A stretch of DNA of 32,988 bases from Hyphomicrobiales bacterium (GCA_900468065.1 UBTA01000001.1:3341-36328); one strand, 5' to 3'; shown: positions 1 through 9,773, counted from the first letter of the stretch. Notes: generated by a model from the sequence alone, not told the origin. A program made the numbers and translations.

Positions 1-50
1 TAAACCAGAATTGGAGGCGCGTAAATGTCAGTGTCGAAGAGGGTGAACCG

Positions 51-872
51 CTACTGACTCTGCGTCTGGCTCTGACCCTGCTGCTCGACGGTCACCGAAA
101 CCTTCAATGCTTCGCTGGACGATCCGTGGATCAGGCCGGAAATCGGCGCTGCGTCGCGGTAGTCCAGTCCGCAGGCGATGCGGACATAGCGGTCGTCGGG
201 GCACATCTTGTTGGCGGCGTCGAAGCCGACCCAGCCGAGGCCGGTGAGATGCACTTCGGCCCAGGCGTGGCTGGCCGTCTGCTCGGGATGATCTTCCATC
301 ATCAGGTAACCGGAAATGTAGCGGGCAGGTAGGCCGAGCGTGCGCGCGGCGGCAATCATGATGTGGGCGTGATCCTGGCAAACGCCGCTCTTCTGCAAGA
401 GAGCCTGTTCCGCCGTTGTCTCCGTTCCGGTCTCCCCCTGCCTGTACTCGACCGTTTCGGCGATCGTGCCCATCAGGGCATGCATCTTGGCAAGATCGGT
501 ATCGCCGGCCATCGCCTTGGCGAGGTTGCGGATAGGTTTTGCCATCTTGGTCAGCGGCGTTTCGCGCAGATAGAGCCAGAGCGGGGCATAGGCCTGGTGC
601 GCGCCGTAGACGCCGGCCTTGTCTTCGGTCTCCACCTCGCCCGATGCGACGATGCGGATGAAGGTCTGGTCGCCGTTGACGCTGACGAGATTGACGCGGT
701 TGCCGAAATGGTCGTCATAGCCGACCTCCATCTTGGCGCCCTCGACGGAGGTTTCCCAGCTGATGACGGTCTGCCCGGTCTGCGTCAGCGGTGTCAGGCG
801 CAGCCGTTGCAGCGAATATTGCACCGGTTCGGCATAGGTATATTCGGTGGTGTGGCTGATCTTCAGACGCAT
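51..872 (-). CDS. Transglutaminase-like cysteine protease family protein
   Basis: A 273-residue protein with the N-terminal beta-rich region (first ~120 residues) and C-terminal transglutaminase-like core of bacterial transglutaminase-family proteins. The papain-like triad is visible: Cys165 in SGVCQDHAH, His202 in SHAWAEVH and Asp218 in GWVGFDAAN. No signal peptide is apparent, so it is probably cytoplasmic. It is the last visible gene of a tight minus-strand set, 21 nt after the alpha-E gene, which itself starts 1 nt after the ATP-grasp stop. In related bacteria this trio is conserved and has been proposed, from comparative genomics, to make and trim peptide or amide tags; the substrate is unknown. 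The short C-terminal tail is Gln/Ser rich (QGQSQTQSQ). The family is clear, the physiological role is inference. Confidence 0.9.
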   Translation of the reverse strand: MRLKISHTTEYTYAEPVQYSLQRLRLTPLTQTGQTVISWETSVEGAKMEVGYDDHFGNRVNLVSVNGDQTFIRIVASGEVETEDKAGVYGAHQAYAPLWLYLRETPLTKMAKPIRNLAKAMAGDTDLAKMHALMGTIAETVEYRQGETGTETTAEQALLQKSGVCQDHAHIMIAAARTLGLPARYISGYLMMEDHPEQTASHAWAEVHLTGLGWVGFDAANKMCPDDRYVRIACGLDYRDAAPISGLIHGSSSEALKVSVTVEQQGQSQTQSQ

Positions 873-893
873 GCGGTCTCTCCCATCCGAATC

Positions 894-1832
894 TCAGTTG
901 AACCGGTAACCATCGGAGATTTCCTGTCCCAGACGGTTGTTGTGGCTGATGAAATTCTCGATGTATTCGTGCAGGCCCTGGTCCATGACATCCTTGATCG
1001 AATGGCTGCGCAGCGAGGACAGGGTCCCTTCCGCCGTCGCATGCGCCGCGTGGCCTTCGCCATATTCGCGTGCGAGATAGCCGAGATTGCTGACGATCTT
1101 GTCGTAGCAGTAGGCGAGGGAGCGCGGCATGCGGCCGTTGAGGATCAGGAAGTCGGCGATGTTCGACGGCTTGTATTCCGCCTCGTAGACCCAGCCGTAG
1201 GATCGATGCGCCGAGACCGAGCGCAGGATCGATTCCCATTGCACATTGTCGATCGAGGACCCGACCTGCGACACGGCCGGAAGCAGCACATAATATTTCA
1301 CGTCGAGAATACGCGCGGTGTTGTCGGCCCGTTCGATGAAGGTGCCGATGCGCGAGAAGTTGAAGATCTCGTTGCGCAACATCGTGCCGTGGAAGGCACC
1401 GCGGATCAGCGCGGTCTTCTGCTTGATCGCATCGATCGCTTCCGGCAATTCGGCCGGTTTGACGCGCCGGGCCAGCATGGTCTTCAGGTCCAGCCAGCAT
1501 TCGTTGGTGGCTTCCCAGGTTTCGCGCGTCAGGGCGGTACGAACCATACGGGCATTGTTGCGGCCCGAATCGATGCAGGACATCACGCTGGACGGATTGA
1601 ACTTGTCGCGCAGCAGGAAATCGATGGCGTCGGCGCTGGTCAGCGTCGGATAGAGGTCGTCGTAGATGTCGCGGACACCGGAGCTTTGCAGCACGCCGTC
1701 CCAATCGTCTTCGGTTGCCTCCGAGCGGGTCAGCGACATGCGCAGGCCAGCATCGATCAGCCGGGCGCTGTTTTCGGCCCGCTCGATATAGCGGAACATC
1801 CAGTAGAGGCCGTTTGCGGTTCTTCCAAGCAT
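894..1832 (-). CDS. Alpha-E domain-containing protein
   Basis: A 312-residue, mostly alpha-helical protein that opens with MLGRTANGLYWMFRYIERAE, the hallmark start of the bacterial alpha-E family (DUF403), and contains a repeat of the same theme (FIERADNTARILDVKYY) near residue 150. It fills the usual family length. No membrane segments are seen. The biochemical function is not established; members are almost always encoded with a circularly permuted ATP-grasp protein and a transglutaminase, as here. The ATP-grasp stop lies 1 nt upstream and the transglutaminase start 21 nt downstream, so the three are very likely one transcript and perhaps one complex. It may serve as a scaffold or substrate carrier for ligation, which is inference. 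Confidence 0.9.
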   Translation of the reverse strand: MLGRTANGLYWMFRYIERAENSARLIDAGLRMSLTRSEATEDDWDGVLQSSGVRDIYDDLYPTLTSADAIDFLLRDKFNPSSVMSCIDSGRNNARMVRTALTRETWEATNECWLDLKTMLARRVKPAELPEAIDAIKQKTALIRGAFHGTMLRNEIFNFSRIGTFIERADNTARILDVKYYVLLPAVSQVGSSIDNVQWESILRSVSAHRSYGWVYEAEYKPSNIADFLILNGRMPRSLAYCYDKIVSNLGYLAREYGEGHAAHATAEGTLSSLRSHSIKDVMDQGLHEYIENFISHNNRLGQEISDGYRFN

Positions 1833-1833
1833 G

Positions 1834-3243
1834 TCAGTCCTCCAGAACCCAGGTATCCTTGGTGCCGCCGCCCTGGCTGGAATTCACCACCAGCGAGCCG
1901 GCCTTCAAAGCCACGCGGGTGAGCCCGCCTGGAATGATCTGCACCTTGTCGGAAACGAGGACATAAGGGCGCAGATCCACATGGCGCGGAGCGATGCCCT
2001 TGTTGACGAGGATCGGCACTGTCGAAAGCGAAAGTGTAGGTTGGGCGATATAGTTGGAAGGGCGCGCCTTCAGCTTTTCGGCAAAGAGCGCGCGTTCCTT
2101 CTTGGAAGCGGTCGGGCCGACCAGCATGCCGTAACCGCCGGAACCGTGCACTTCCTTGACGACGAGGTCGGCGAGGTTTTCGAGCACGTATTTCAGGCTG
2201 TCGGCTTCCGAACAGCGCCAGGTCGGCACGTTTTCAAGCAGCGCCTTGCGGCCGGTGTAGAATTCGACGATCTCGGGCATGTAGGAATAGATCGCCTTGT
2301 CGTCGCAGATGCCGGTGCCCGGCGCGTTGGCGATGGTGATGTTGCCCGCACGATAGACATCCATGATGCCGGGAATGCCGAGCGCCGATTCGGGCTTGAA
2401 GGTCAGCGGATCGAGATAGTCGTCATCGACGCGGCGGTAGAGCACGTCGATCGCCTCATAGCCGCGGGTGGTGCGCATCTTCACCTTGCCGTCGATGACG
2501 CGCAGGTCGGAACCCTCGACGAGTTCGACGCCCATCATGTCGGCCAGGAACGCATGTTCGTAATAGGCCGAATTGTAGATGCCGGGGGTGAGAACCGCGA
2601 CACGCGGCTTTCCCTCGCAGCCGGGAGGGGCGAGCGACGCCAGCGAGTGGCGCAGCAGATAGGGATAGTTCTCGACCGGGCGGACGCGGTTCTGATGGAA
2701 GAGTTCCGGGAACATCTGCATCATCGTCTCGCGGTTTTCCAGCATGTAGCTGACACCGGAGGGGGTGCGGGCATTATCTTCCAAAACGTAGAACTGGTCT
2801 TCGCCGGTGCGCACGATGTCTGTGCCGACAATATGGGTATAGACGCCGCCCGGCGGACGAAACCCGATCATCTGCGGCAGGAAGGCGACATTGCGCTCGA
2901 TCAGCTCGCGCGGAACGCGGCCGGCCTTGATGATTTCCTGCTTGTGGTAGATGTCGTCGAGGAAGGCGTTGAGGGCGATGACCCGCTGTTCAATGCCTTG
3001 GGCCAGCTTGCGCCATTCACGGCCGGAAATGATGCGCGGTATCAGGTCGAAGGGGATGAGCTTTTCGGAGCTGTCTGCGTGTCCGTAGACCGCGAAGGTG
3101 ATGCCGGTCTTGCGGAATATATTCTCTGCCTCCCGCGATTTGGCGATCAGGCGGGCCTTGTCCTGGGCTGCGTACCAATCATTGTAAGTCGAGTAAGGCT
3201 GGCGCGGGCTGTTGTCCGCATTCATCATTTCGTCAAATGCCAA
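1834..3243 (-). CDS. Circularly permuted type 2 ATP-grasp protein
   Basis: A 469-residue protein of the circularly permuted ATP-grasp family (CP_ATPgrasp_2). Recognisable stretches include HIVGTDIVRTGEDQFYVLED and EDNARTPSGVSYM in the first half, the glycine-rich KEVHGSGGYGMLVGP nucleotide-binding loop near residue 370, and the C-terminal ending NSSQGGGTKDTWVLED typical of the family. ATP-grasp enzymes join a carboxylate to an amine via an acylphosphate; the substrate of this subfamily is unknown. It is the first gene of the trio with the alpha-E and transglutaminase genes. The start used is a TTG preceded by a GGGGAT-like ribosome site; ATG codons five and six codons further in (3228, 3225) are alternatives. 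Function beyond the fold class is inference. Confidence 0.9.
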   Translation of the reverse strand: MAFDEMMNADNSPRQPYSTYNDWYAAQDKARLIAKSREAENIFRKTGITFAVYGHADSSEKLIPFDLIPRIISGREWRKLAQGIEQRVIALNAFLDDIYHKQEIIKAGRVPRELIERNVAFLPQMIGFRPPGGVYTHIVGTDIVRTGEDQFYVLEDNARTPSGVSYMLENRETMMQMFPELFHQNRVRPVENYPYLLRHSLASLAPPGCEGKPRVAVLTPGIYNSAYYEHAFLADMMGVELVEGSDLRVIDGKVKMRTTRGYEAIDVLYRRVDDDYLDPLTFKPESALGIPGIMDVYRAGNITIANAPGTGICDDKAIYSYMPEIVEFYTGRKALLENVPTWRCSEADSLKYVLENLADLVVKEVHGSGGYGMLVGPTASKKERALFAEKLKARPSNYIAQPTLSLSTVPILVNKGIAPRHVDLRPYVLVSDKVQIIPGGLTRVALKAGSLVVNSSQGGGTKDTWVLED

Positions 3244-3261
3244 CGGTGTGATCCCCTTTTT

Positions 3262-3290
3262 TTATCATTTGAGACCAACAGCAAGAGCAA
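3262..3290 (-). promoter_or_regulatory. Candidate promoter of the ATP-grasp/alpha-E/transglutaminase operon
   Basis: Reading the minus strand, TTGCTC (3285-3290) and TGATAA (3262-3267) are separated by exactly 17 bases and lie just upstream of the ATP-grasp gene. This would give a leader of only about 10-30 nt depending on which start codon is used, and it slightly favours the internal ATG starts. Assigned from sequence match only. Confidence 0.35.
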
Positions 3291-3524
3291 TGCAAGAAGC
3301 ATGCTCAATCGAAGGCAAAAGAAATTTCGCCGCTTTTTTGGGCCTTTCACTGGGTTTTCCGAACGATCATGGCGCAGTTTTCATCATGAAATACTGCCGC
3401 TTGCAAAGTTGGCCCAACTGCTGGAGTAAGCCGCGGGTCTTTGAAAGCCTGTAACGCCCAAAATTTGTGCAGCCGTCCCCGACGGCCGTTGCGGAGATTG
3501 ACGATAAACATCAGGAATTTTGCT

Positions 3525-3553
3525 TTGACCATCATCCGATGCGGCCCTATCGC
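3525..3553 (+). promoter_or_regulatory. Candidate promoter of the EamA transporter gene
   Basis: TTGACC at 3525-3530 and TATCGC at 3548-3553 are 17 bases apart, about 36 bases before the ATG at 3589. The -10 element is weak. Support is sequence match only. Confidence 0.3.
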
Positions 3554-3588
3554 ATGCGATGACGCTTATATTGCACTAGGATACTTCC

Positions 3589-4479
3589 ATGACCCTCGAC
3601 CGCCTGGCCCCGGCCATTTTCGTTATGCTCTGGTCGACGGGTTGGGTGATGGCGAAATATGCCGATATTTATGCCGATCCGCTGACATTCCTGGTGATGC
3701 GCTATCTTCTCGCCACGCTGCTGTTCGTCGGCTTCTGTCTGGCGACGGGTGCTGTCTGGCCAAAGACATGGACTGGCGCCGGCCATGCGGTGATCTCCGG
3801 TATCTTCCTGCACGGACTGTATCTCGGTGCCGTCTGGTGGGCGATCGGGCAGGGGGTGCCGGCAGCAATCTCCGGCATTATCGCCGGCCTGCAGCCGCTG
3901 ATGACGGCAGTTGTCGCCCCGGCCCTGATTGGTGAAAATCTTTCGAGCCAGCAGAAGATCGGTTTGACGCTGGGCTTTCTCGGCATCGCGCTGGCCGTCA
4001 TCCCAAAAGTTCTGGCGATCGATACCGGCATGACGCCGATCCATCTGTTTCCCGTCCTCGTCAACGTTCTGGGCATGGCGGCCGTCACCTACGGCACCAT
4101 TTACCAGAAGCGCCACCTCCAGGACGGCGACATCCGCTCGACTGCAACCCTGCAATATGTCGGTGCCCTGATCGTCACCATACCCGCTGCGTTTTTGCTT
4201 GAGGACATGCGGGTGATCTGGGGCGTGCAGCTGTTTGCGGCTCTGGCCTGGGCGGTGATCGGCCTGTCGATGGGGGCAATTGCCTTGCTGCTCTACCTCA
4301 TCCGGCGCGGACAGGTGTCGAAAGCCGCTTCGCTGATCTATCTGGTTCCGCCGCTGGCGGCTTTCCAAGCATGGCTGCTGTTTGATGAGGCCCTGACGCT
4401 GCCGATGATTGCCGGCACGGTGATTGCGGTTGCCGGGGTTTACTTAACCAATCGCAAATCCGCCGCCGTTCCGGCATAA
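3589..4479 (+). CDS. DMT-superfamily transporter, EamA domain
   Basis: A 296-residue, very hydrophobic inner-membrane protein with about ten predicted helices arranged as two EamA repeats. The N-terminal repeat begins APAIFVMLWSTGWVMAKYA; the second starts around residue 150 (HLFPVLVNVLGMAAVTYGT) and ends with AAFQAWLLFDEALTLPMIAG, the conserved closing segment of EamA repeats. Such proteins export or exchange small metabolites; the substrate cannot be read from sequence. The ATG is preceded by AGGA at 7 nt spacing. It is a single gene, convergent with the DEAD-box helicase gene and separated from it by a bidirectional hairpin terminator. Confidence 0.9.
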   Translation: MTLDRLAPAIFVMLWSTGWVMAKYADIYADPLTFLVMRYLLATLLFVGFCLATGAVWPKTWTGAGHAVISGIFLHGLYLGAVWWAIGQGVPAAISGIIAGLQPLMTAVVAPALIGENLSSQQKIGLTLGFLGIALAVIPKVLAIDTGMTPIHLFPVLVNVLGMAAVTYGTIYQKRHLQDGDIRSTATLQYVGALIVTIPAAFLLEDMRVIWGVQLFAALAWAVIGLSMGAIALLLYLIRRGQVSKAASLIYLVPPLAAFQAWLLFDEALTLPMIAGTVIAVAGVYLTNRKSAAVPA

Positions 4480-4481
4480 AA

Positions 4482-4504
4482 AACGGCGGGTCTAGCCCGC
4501 CGTT
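4482..4504. terminator. Bidirectional intrinsic terminator between transporter and helicase genes
   Basis: Perfect 9-bp arms AACGGCGGG (4482-4490) and CCCGCCGTT (4496-4504) enclose a 5-base loop. On the minus strand the stem is followed by a run of six T residues, so it mainly terminates the helicase transcript. It lies between the two convergent stop codons. Confidence 0.8.
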
Positions 4505-4529
4505 CTTCAATTCACTAGCGCGGAAAGGC

Positions 4530-6080
<1,551 letters not shown>

Positions 6081-6384
6081 TGTAGTACCTTTTCGGGGGC
6101 GCAAAACGAACAACGCCGGAACTGCACCATGCGGTTCCGGTTTCGCTTCGCGTCAAGAACCCCGCGTGATTTGGGAACTTGTGGGTTGATTAAACTCGTC
6201 TAGCGCATGCATTTTGCCACGTTTGGCAAAACATTCTGTGTTGCGCTTATCCTTCGTTACGGATCGGTTGGATCCCGCAGGGCTCGCTCACGCGGCGGCC
6301 GGAAGGTGACGCTGGGCCTCATGTCGTTGTTTTGCAGTCAAAAGTCAAGGGATAGTTTTTTGCAGGTGCGAAGAAACCGGTGGA
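6081..6384. other. Intergenic region of 304 bp upstream of the helicase gene
   Basis: This lies between the helicase start and the AlkD-like stop, both on the minus strand, and should hold the helicase promoter and leader. It contains a perfect inverted repeat at 6212-6231 and two copies of TTTTGCAG at 6330 and 6358. I see no convincing gene in it. Confidence 0.5.
6212..6231. repeat. Perfect inverted repeat, possible operator
   Basis: Arms TTTTGCCA (6212-6219) and TGGCAAAA (6224-6231) enclose a 4-base spacer CGTT. It lies about 130 bp upstream of the helicase start codon. The AT-rich ends without a T-tail of terminator type suggest a protein-binding site rather than a terminator; the binding protein is unknown. 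Confidence 0.5.
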
Positions 6385-7485
6385 TTACGGCATCACGAGC
6401 TGGAAATCTACGCCTGCCAGAACGGCACCGTTGACGAGAATTTCCAGCCGGTGGCCGCCGGGATAATACTGCCGCGTGGTAATAGTGCGTATCGCATGCT
6501 GGCGCGTCATTATGGTGGTTTGGCCAGGAGCAAGCACAAGGCTCTTCCATTTGAAGACCTTTGGGGCAAGGCTGCCATTGGCTTTACGATGATGGATCGC
6601 ATAGTCGATCATCACCTGCTGCGGCGTGGAACCCTCGTTGAGGATGGTGAGGGTGAAGGCGACGGCATTGCCGAAATCCACATGCGGGGTCCCTATCTCC
6701 ACAGTCGCGCCAATGCCGGAAAGCGGGGCGAAACCGAAATTCGCCAGCGCGGCTGCATGCCCCTTTTTCAACAGCGTGCGCGAGGCATGCCGCAGAAGCT
6801 GCCGCCGCTCCGGTGAGGCGGCTGCGATATGCTCACCGACGAAAGCTGCGACCAGATCGGGATGATCCTTGGCAATATCGTTCAGGCTGTTGGCGACGGA
6901 ACGGCGCACGTAATCTTCCGGGTCGTCCAGTAGGGCCGTGAGGATCGGCAGGATCGGTTGCGGGTCGCGCATCAGCGCCGGCAGGCGGATGGCCCAGGGA
7001 AGGCGCGGACGGGTGCCTTCGCTTGCCAGCCGGCGGACGTGATGATTGCTGTCGGTGGTCCATGTGCCGATCGTTGCCAGCGCGCGGTCCTGCTCTGCAA
7101 GAATGAACCGGCGGATGCCGAATTCCGCGGTAAAATGCTGGGTCAGCTGCTTTAGCAATGCCAAGGACAGATCGAAATGGCCAAGGCCTTTCTGCGCCAC
7201 GAACTGGCTGACCGGCAGCAGTGCCCATCCGTTGATGCCGCTGCGGCCTGATTGCGGCAGGCTCGCCGAGAGAAGGGCGGCTGCCTGTTCGAAGTCGTCC
7301 GGCAATGTCACGGCAAGCGCGTCGCGAATCTGTGTGGCGCGTTGCATCAACTCCAGCTGCTGCATGTCACGTGTTGCAATATCAATGAACCGTGCTGTTT
7401 CAAACCTTGAGGAATGGGAGGCGATCTGGTTCGCCATCGTCGTCACGAGCGCCGGATGCAAAAGGTTTTTCAGCGGTTCGGCCAT
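6385..7485 (-). CDS. AlkD-like HEAT-repeat protein, putative DNA alkylation repair
   Basis: A 366-residue alpha-helical protein of the DNA alkylation repair (AlkD/AlkC-like) HEAT-repeat family. Visible repeat-like blocks include DSNHHVRRLASEGTRPRLPWA around residue 165, DPQPILPILTALLDDPEDYVRRSVANSLNDIAKDHPDLV around 190-230 and PERRQLLRHASRTLLKKG near 255. The RLASEGTRPRLPWA motif is characteristic of the subfamily found widely in proteobacteria. AlkD enzymes excise cationic alkylated bases without base flipping; whether this longer member is a glycosylase is not shown. The C-terminal ~100 residues look beta-rich and could be a separate domain. It is divergent from the Host_attach gene across a 247-bp spacer. 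Confidence 0.85.
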   Translation of the reverse strand: MAEPLKNLLHPALVTTMANQIASHSSRFETARFIDIATRDMQQLELMQRATQIRDALAVTLPDDFEQAAALLSASLPQSGRSGINGWALLPVSQFVAQKGLGHFDLSLALLKQLTQHFTAEFGIRRFILAEQDRALATIGTWTTDSNHHVRRLASEGTRPRLPWAIRLPALMRDPQPILPILTALLDDPEDYVRRSVANSLNDIAKDHPDLVAAFVGEHIAAASPERRQLLRHASRTLLKKGHAAALANFGFAPLSGIGATVEIGTPHVDFGNAVAFTLTILNEGSTPQQVMIDYAIHHRKANGSLAPKVFKWKSLVLAPGQTTIMTRQHAIRTITTRQYYPGGHRLEILVNGAVLAGVDFQLVMP

Positions 7486-7630
7486 GATGTCTATCCAGTG
7501 TTTGATTCCGGTGGACCATAGCCGCAGTTCAACCTGGAATGTAGACCGGGTTTTCCGCCATCATCGTCTCGCAACGGATTTCCCGTAACTATTTCGGGAA
7601 CCTTCCTTTTTCTCGCGGCGTTGAATCTTC

Positions 7631-7658
7631 CACGTGCCTCGTTTGCATGAGGCACGTG
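7631..7658. repeat. Perfect 10-bp inverted repeat in the divergent spacer
   Basis: CACGTGCCTC (7631-7640) and GAGGCACGTG (7649-7658) are exact reverse complements with an 8-base spacer. Each outer arm also carries the CACGTG palindrome. It lies 75 bp before the Host_attach start and 146 bp upstream of the AlkD-like start, with no T-run next to it, so a regulatory site or leader hairpin is more likely than a terminator. Confidence 0.6.
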
Positions 7659-7732
7659 TTGACGCCCAGTCATCGTGCCGCCGGTGTGGTGACATATGGC
7701 CGTCGAGATGAAGATTGCTCGAGGAGTGAAGT

Positions 7733-8179
7733 ATGACCACGACATGGATTCTTGCCGCTGACGGAAACCAGGCCCGCCTTTTGAAGGGCGTGAATTTCCT
7801 CAAAGATGGACCCCAGAGCCCCGAGCAGGAGATTTTTCAGATGGACACCAAGCGTGTCCAGGACATCATGGCCGACAAGCCGGGCCGCAGCCATTCCTCG
7901 GTCGGACATGGCCGCTCGGCCATGGAATATTCGAGCGATCCGGTGCGCGAGGAACAGCAGAAATTTACCGCTGACGTTGCCAGCAAGATCGACAGCTATG
8001 AACAGGAGGGGGCATTCGACCGTCTGGTTGTCTGCGCTGCACCCCAGACGCTCGGCGACCTTCGTTCGATGCTTTCGACCGCAACGCGGGCAAAGACAAC
8101 CGCCGAGATCAGCAAGGACTACAGCAACCTTCCGACCGACAAGTTGATTTCGTCGGTCCGTGCTGCGATGGCGAACTGA
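7733..8179 (+). CDS. Host_attach family protein (baeRF-like)
   Basis: A 148-residue soluble protein matching the 'protein required for attachment to host cells' family (Host_attach, PF10116), which comparative work places among bacterial relatives of archaeo-eukaryotic release factor eRF1. It begins TTTWILAADGNQARLL, the typical first strand-helix, and contains FDRLVVCAAPQTLGDLRSML and ends with DLINSLR-like DKLISSVRAAMA. The middle is charged and likely flexible. The start has an excellent ribosome site (GAGGAG) about 7 nt upstream. The family name comes from an Agrobacterium attachment phenotype; a ribosome-related role is inferred from fold. It converges with the MttB-family gene with only 7 bp between stops. 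Confidence 0.88.
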   Translation: MTTTWILAADGNQARLLKGVNFLKDGPQSPEQEIFQMDTKRVQDIMADKPGRSHSSVGHGRSAMEYSSDPVREEQQKFTADVASKIDSYEQEGAFDRLVVCAAPQTLGDLRSMLSTATRAKTTAEISKDYSNLPTDKLISSVRAAMAN

Positions 8180-8186
8180 TCCTCCG

Positions 8187-9773
8187 TTAAAAATCCGTCG
8201 GAACGCCGCCTTCGGCTTTCCGACGGGCAACAAATGCATCGAGCTCTTCCTCGATGGCCGGATCGAGTGGCGGTTTTTCGTATTCGTTCAGCTTTTCCTT
8301 GAAGACACGATTGGCGTGATCGTAGGTCGTCGGCCGTCCTGCTTCCGTCCAGGTCTCGAAATTGCGCCAGTCCGACAGGATCGGCGAATAGAACGCGGTC
8401 TCGTAGCGGGCGAGCGTATGGGCGGTGCCGAAATAGTGGCCGCCGGGGCCGACATCGCGAACGGCATCGAGACCAAGCGCATCCTCGCTGACATCAAGGG
8501 GAGTGAGGAATTCCGCCACCATCTGCAGCATATCGACGTCGAGGATGAATTTCTCGAAGGATGCGGTCAGTCCACCCTCGCTCCAGCCGGCCGAATGCAT
8601 GATGAAATTGCCGCCGCCTTGCGTCAGCGCCCAGAGCGACAGCGCCGATTCGTAGGCCGCCTGCGCATCGAGCGTGTTGGAGGCATTGGTGTTGGAGGTG
8701 CGGTAGGGCACCTTATAACGGCGGGCGAGCTGTCCGCCGGCAATCACGGCTTTCATGTATTCCGGCGTACCGAAGGCGGGCGCTCCGGTCTTCATGTCCA
8801 CGTTCGAGGTGAAGCCGCCATACATGACCGGCGACCCGCGCCGGACCATCTGCGTGAAGGCGATGCCGGCCAGCGCCTCGGCATTTTGCTGCACCACAGC
8901 CCCGGCGATCGTCACCGGCGCCATGGCGCCTGCCAGCGTGAACGGCGTGACGACGACGACCTGATTGCGCGACGACATTTCGATAATGCCCTGCAGCATC
9001 GGCCCATCGAGGCGCAGCGGCGAGGATGTGTTGATGATGGTGAAGAGCGACGGTTCGGTTTCCATCTGTTCGGCGGAAATGCCGCGCCCAATGCGGGCAA
9101 TCTCGATGGCGTCGATATTGCGCTGCTGGCCGAGCGAATAGCAGTGAAACACCTTGTCGGTCAGCTTCACCATGTCGGAGAGGCAGTCGAGATGGCGCAC
9201 CGACGCGTGGATATCAATCGGCTCGACCGGATAGCCGCCGGTCGTATGGATGATGTCATAGGATTGAGCGAGCTTGACCAGCTTGCGGAAATCTTCCTGG
9301 TTGCCGGCGCGCCGTCCACCTTCGCGATCGGCGACAAACGGGGCCGAAGCGATCTGGGCGAACACCAGGTTATTGCCGCCGATCTGAACGTTGCGCACCG
9401 GGTTTCGCGCATGCATGGTGAAGCCCGATGGTACGGACGCCATCATGTCCATGATCAGGCCGCGATCGAAACGCACACGGTCGGTGCCGGGCGTCACGTC
9501 TGCGCCTGCCGCCTTCATCCGGTCGCGGGCTTCCGGCAGGATCACGTCCATGCCGATTTCTTCAAGGATGGTCAACGAGGCATCGTGAACGGCCTCAAGC
9601 GCGTCTTCCGACAACACAGAAGATTTCGCCATCGTATTGACGAGATTGAGGTATTTCGAACTACTGCCGCCTTTGCGCGAACGATCCGCGCCGCGCCCGC
9701 CGGTTCGGCGCCGGCGTTCCACCGGCGCTTCGGTGTCGCTCGGGGTGGTTTGCGGAAGTTCGTTGTCGCTCAT
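8187..9773 (-). CDS. Trimethylamine methyltransferase (MttB) family protein, non-pyrrolysine
   Basis: A 528-residue MttB-superfamily protein. The first ~45 residues are low-complexity and basic (ERRRRTGGRGADRSRKGG), after which the conserved barrel begins (LSEDALEAVHDASLTILEEIGMDV). Typical segments are FTMHARNPVRNVQIGG, TTGGYPVEPIDIH, GSPVMYGGFTSNVDMKTGAPAFGTPEY and TYDHANRVFKEKLNEYE. The frame is uninterrupted, so there is no amber codon for pyrrolysine; it belongs with the non-Pyl members such as glycine betaine methyltransferase MtgB. These move a methyl group from a quaternary or tertiary amine to a corrinoid protein. No corrinoid protein or reactivase is encoded nearby, so substrate and acceptor are open. 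It lies 111 bp downstream of mnmD on the same strand. Confidence 0.9.
   Translation of the reverse strand: MSDNELPQTTPSDTEAPVERRRRTGGRGADRSRKGGSSSKYLNLVNTMAKSSVLSEDALEAVHDASLTILEEIGMDVILPEARDRMKAAGADVTPGTDRVRFDRGLIMDMMASVPSGFTMHARNPVRNVQIGGNNLVFAQIASAPFVADREGGRRAGNQEDFRKLVKLAQSYDIIHTTGGYPVEPIDIHASVRHLDCLSDMVKLTDKVFHCYSLGQQRNIDAIEIARIGRGISAEQMETEPSLFTIINTSSPLRLDGPMLQGIIEMSSRNQVVVVTPFTLAGAMAPVTIAGAVVQQNAEALAGIAFTQMVRRGSPVMYGGFTSNVDMKTGAPAFGTPEYMKAVIAGGQLARRYKVPYRTSNTNASNTLDAQAAYESALSLWALTQGGGNFIMHSAGWSEGGLTASFEKFILDVDMLQMVAEFLTPLDVSEDALGLDAVRDVGPGGHYFGTAHTLARYETAFYSPILSDWRNFETWTEAGRPTTYDHANRVFKEKLNEYEKPPLDPAIEEELDAFVARRKAEGGVPTDF

Larger units (their letters stand above)
3244..3588. other. Divergent intergenic region of 345 bp
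   Basis: This stretch separates the divergent ATP-grasp and EamA transporter genes. It holds the candidate minus-strand promoter at 3262-3290 and a candidate plus-strand promoter at 3525-3553. The open frames crossing it have no ribosome site, no family resemblance and unusual composition, so I see no gene in it. No strong hairpin was noticed. Confidence 0.6.

Noticed and set aside
25-57. Ten-codon frame with a good GGAGG ribosome site at the window edge
   Set aside because: It ends after ten residues and overlaps the transglutaminase stop; with no downstream context it is not distinguishable from chance.
363-1922. Long plus-strand open frame opposite the transglutaminase and alpha-E genes
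   Set aside because: It is an antisense shadow of high-GC coding sequence: no ribosome site, no family resemblance, Arg/Asp/Gly-rich translation, and the opposite strand holds clear conserved proteins.
3441-3935. Plus-strand open frame across the ATP-grasp/transporter spacer
   Set aside because: It overlaps the start of the EamA transporter in another frame and has no ribosome site or recognisable sequence.
8187-9773. Possible pyrrolysine-containing trimethylamine methyltransferase
   Set aside because: The frame is complete with no in-frame TAG, so pyrrolysine is not involved.
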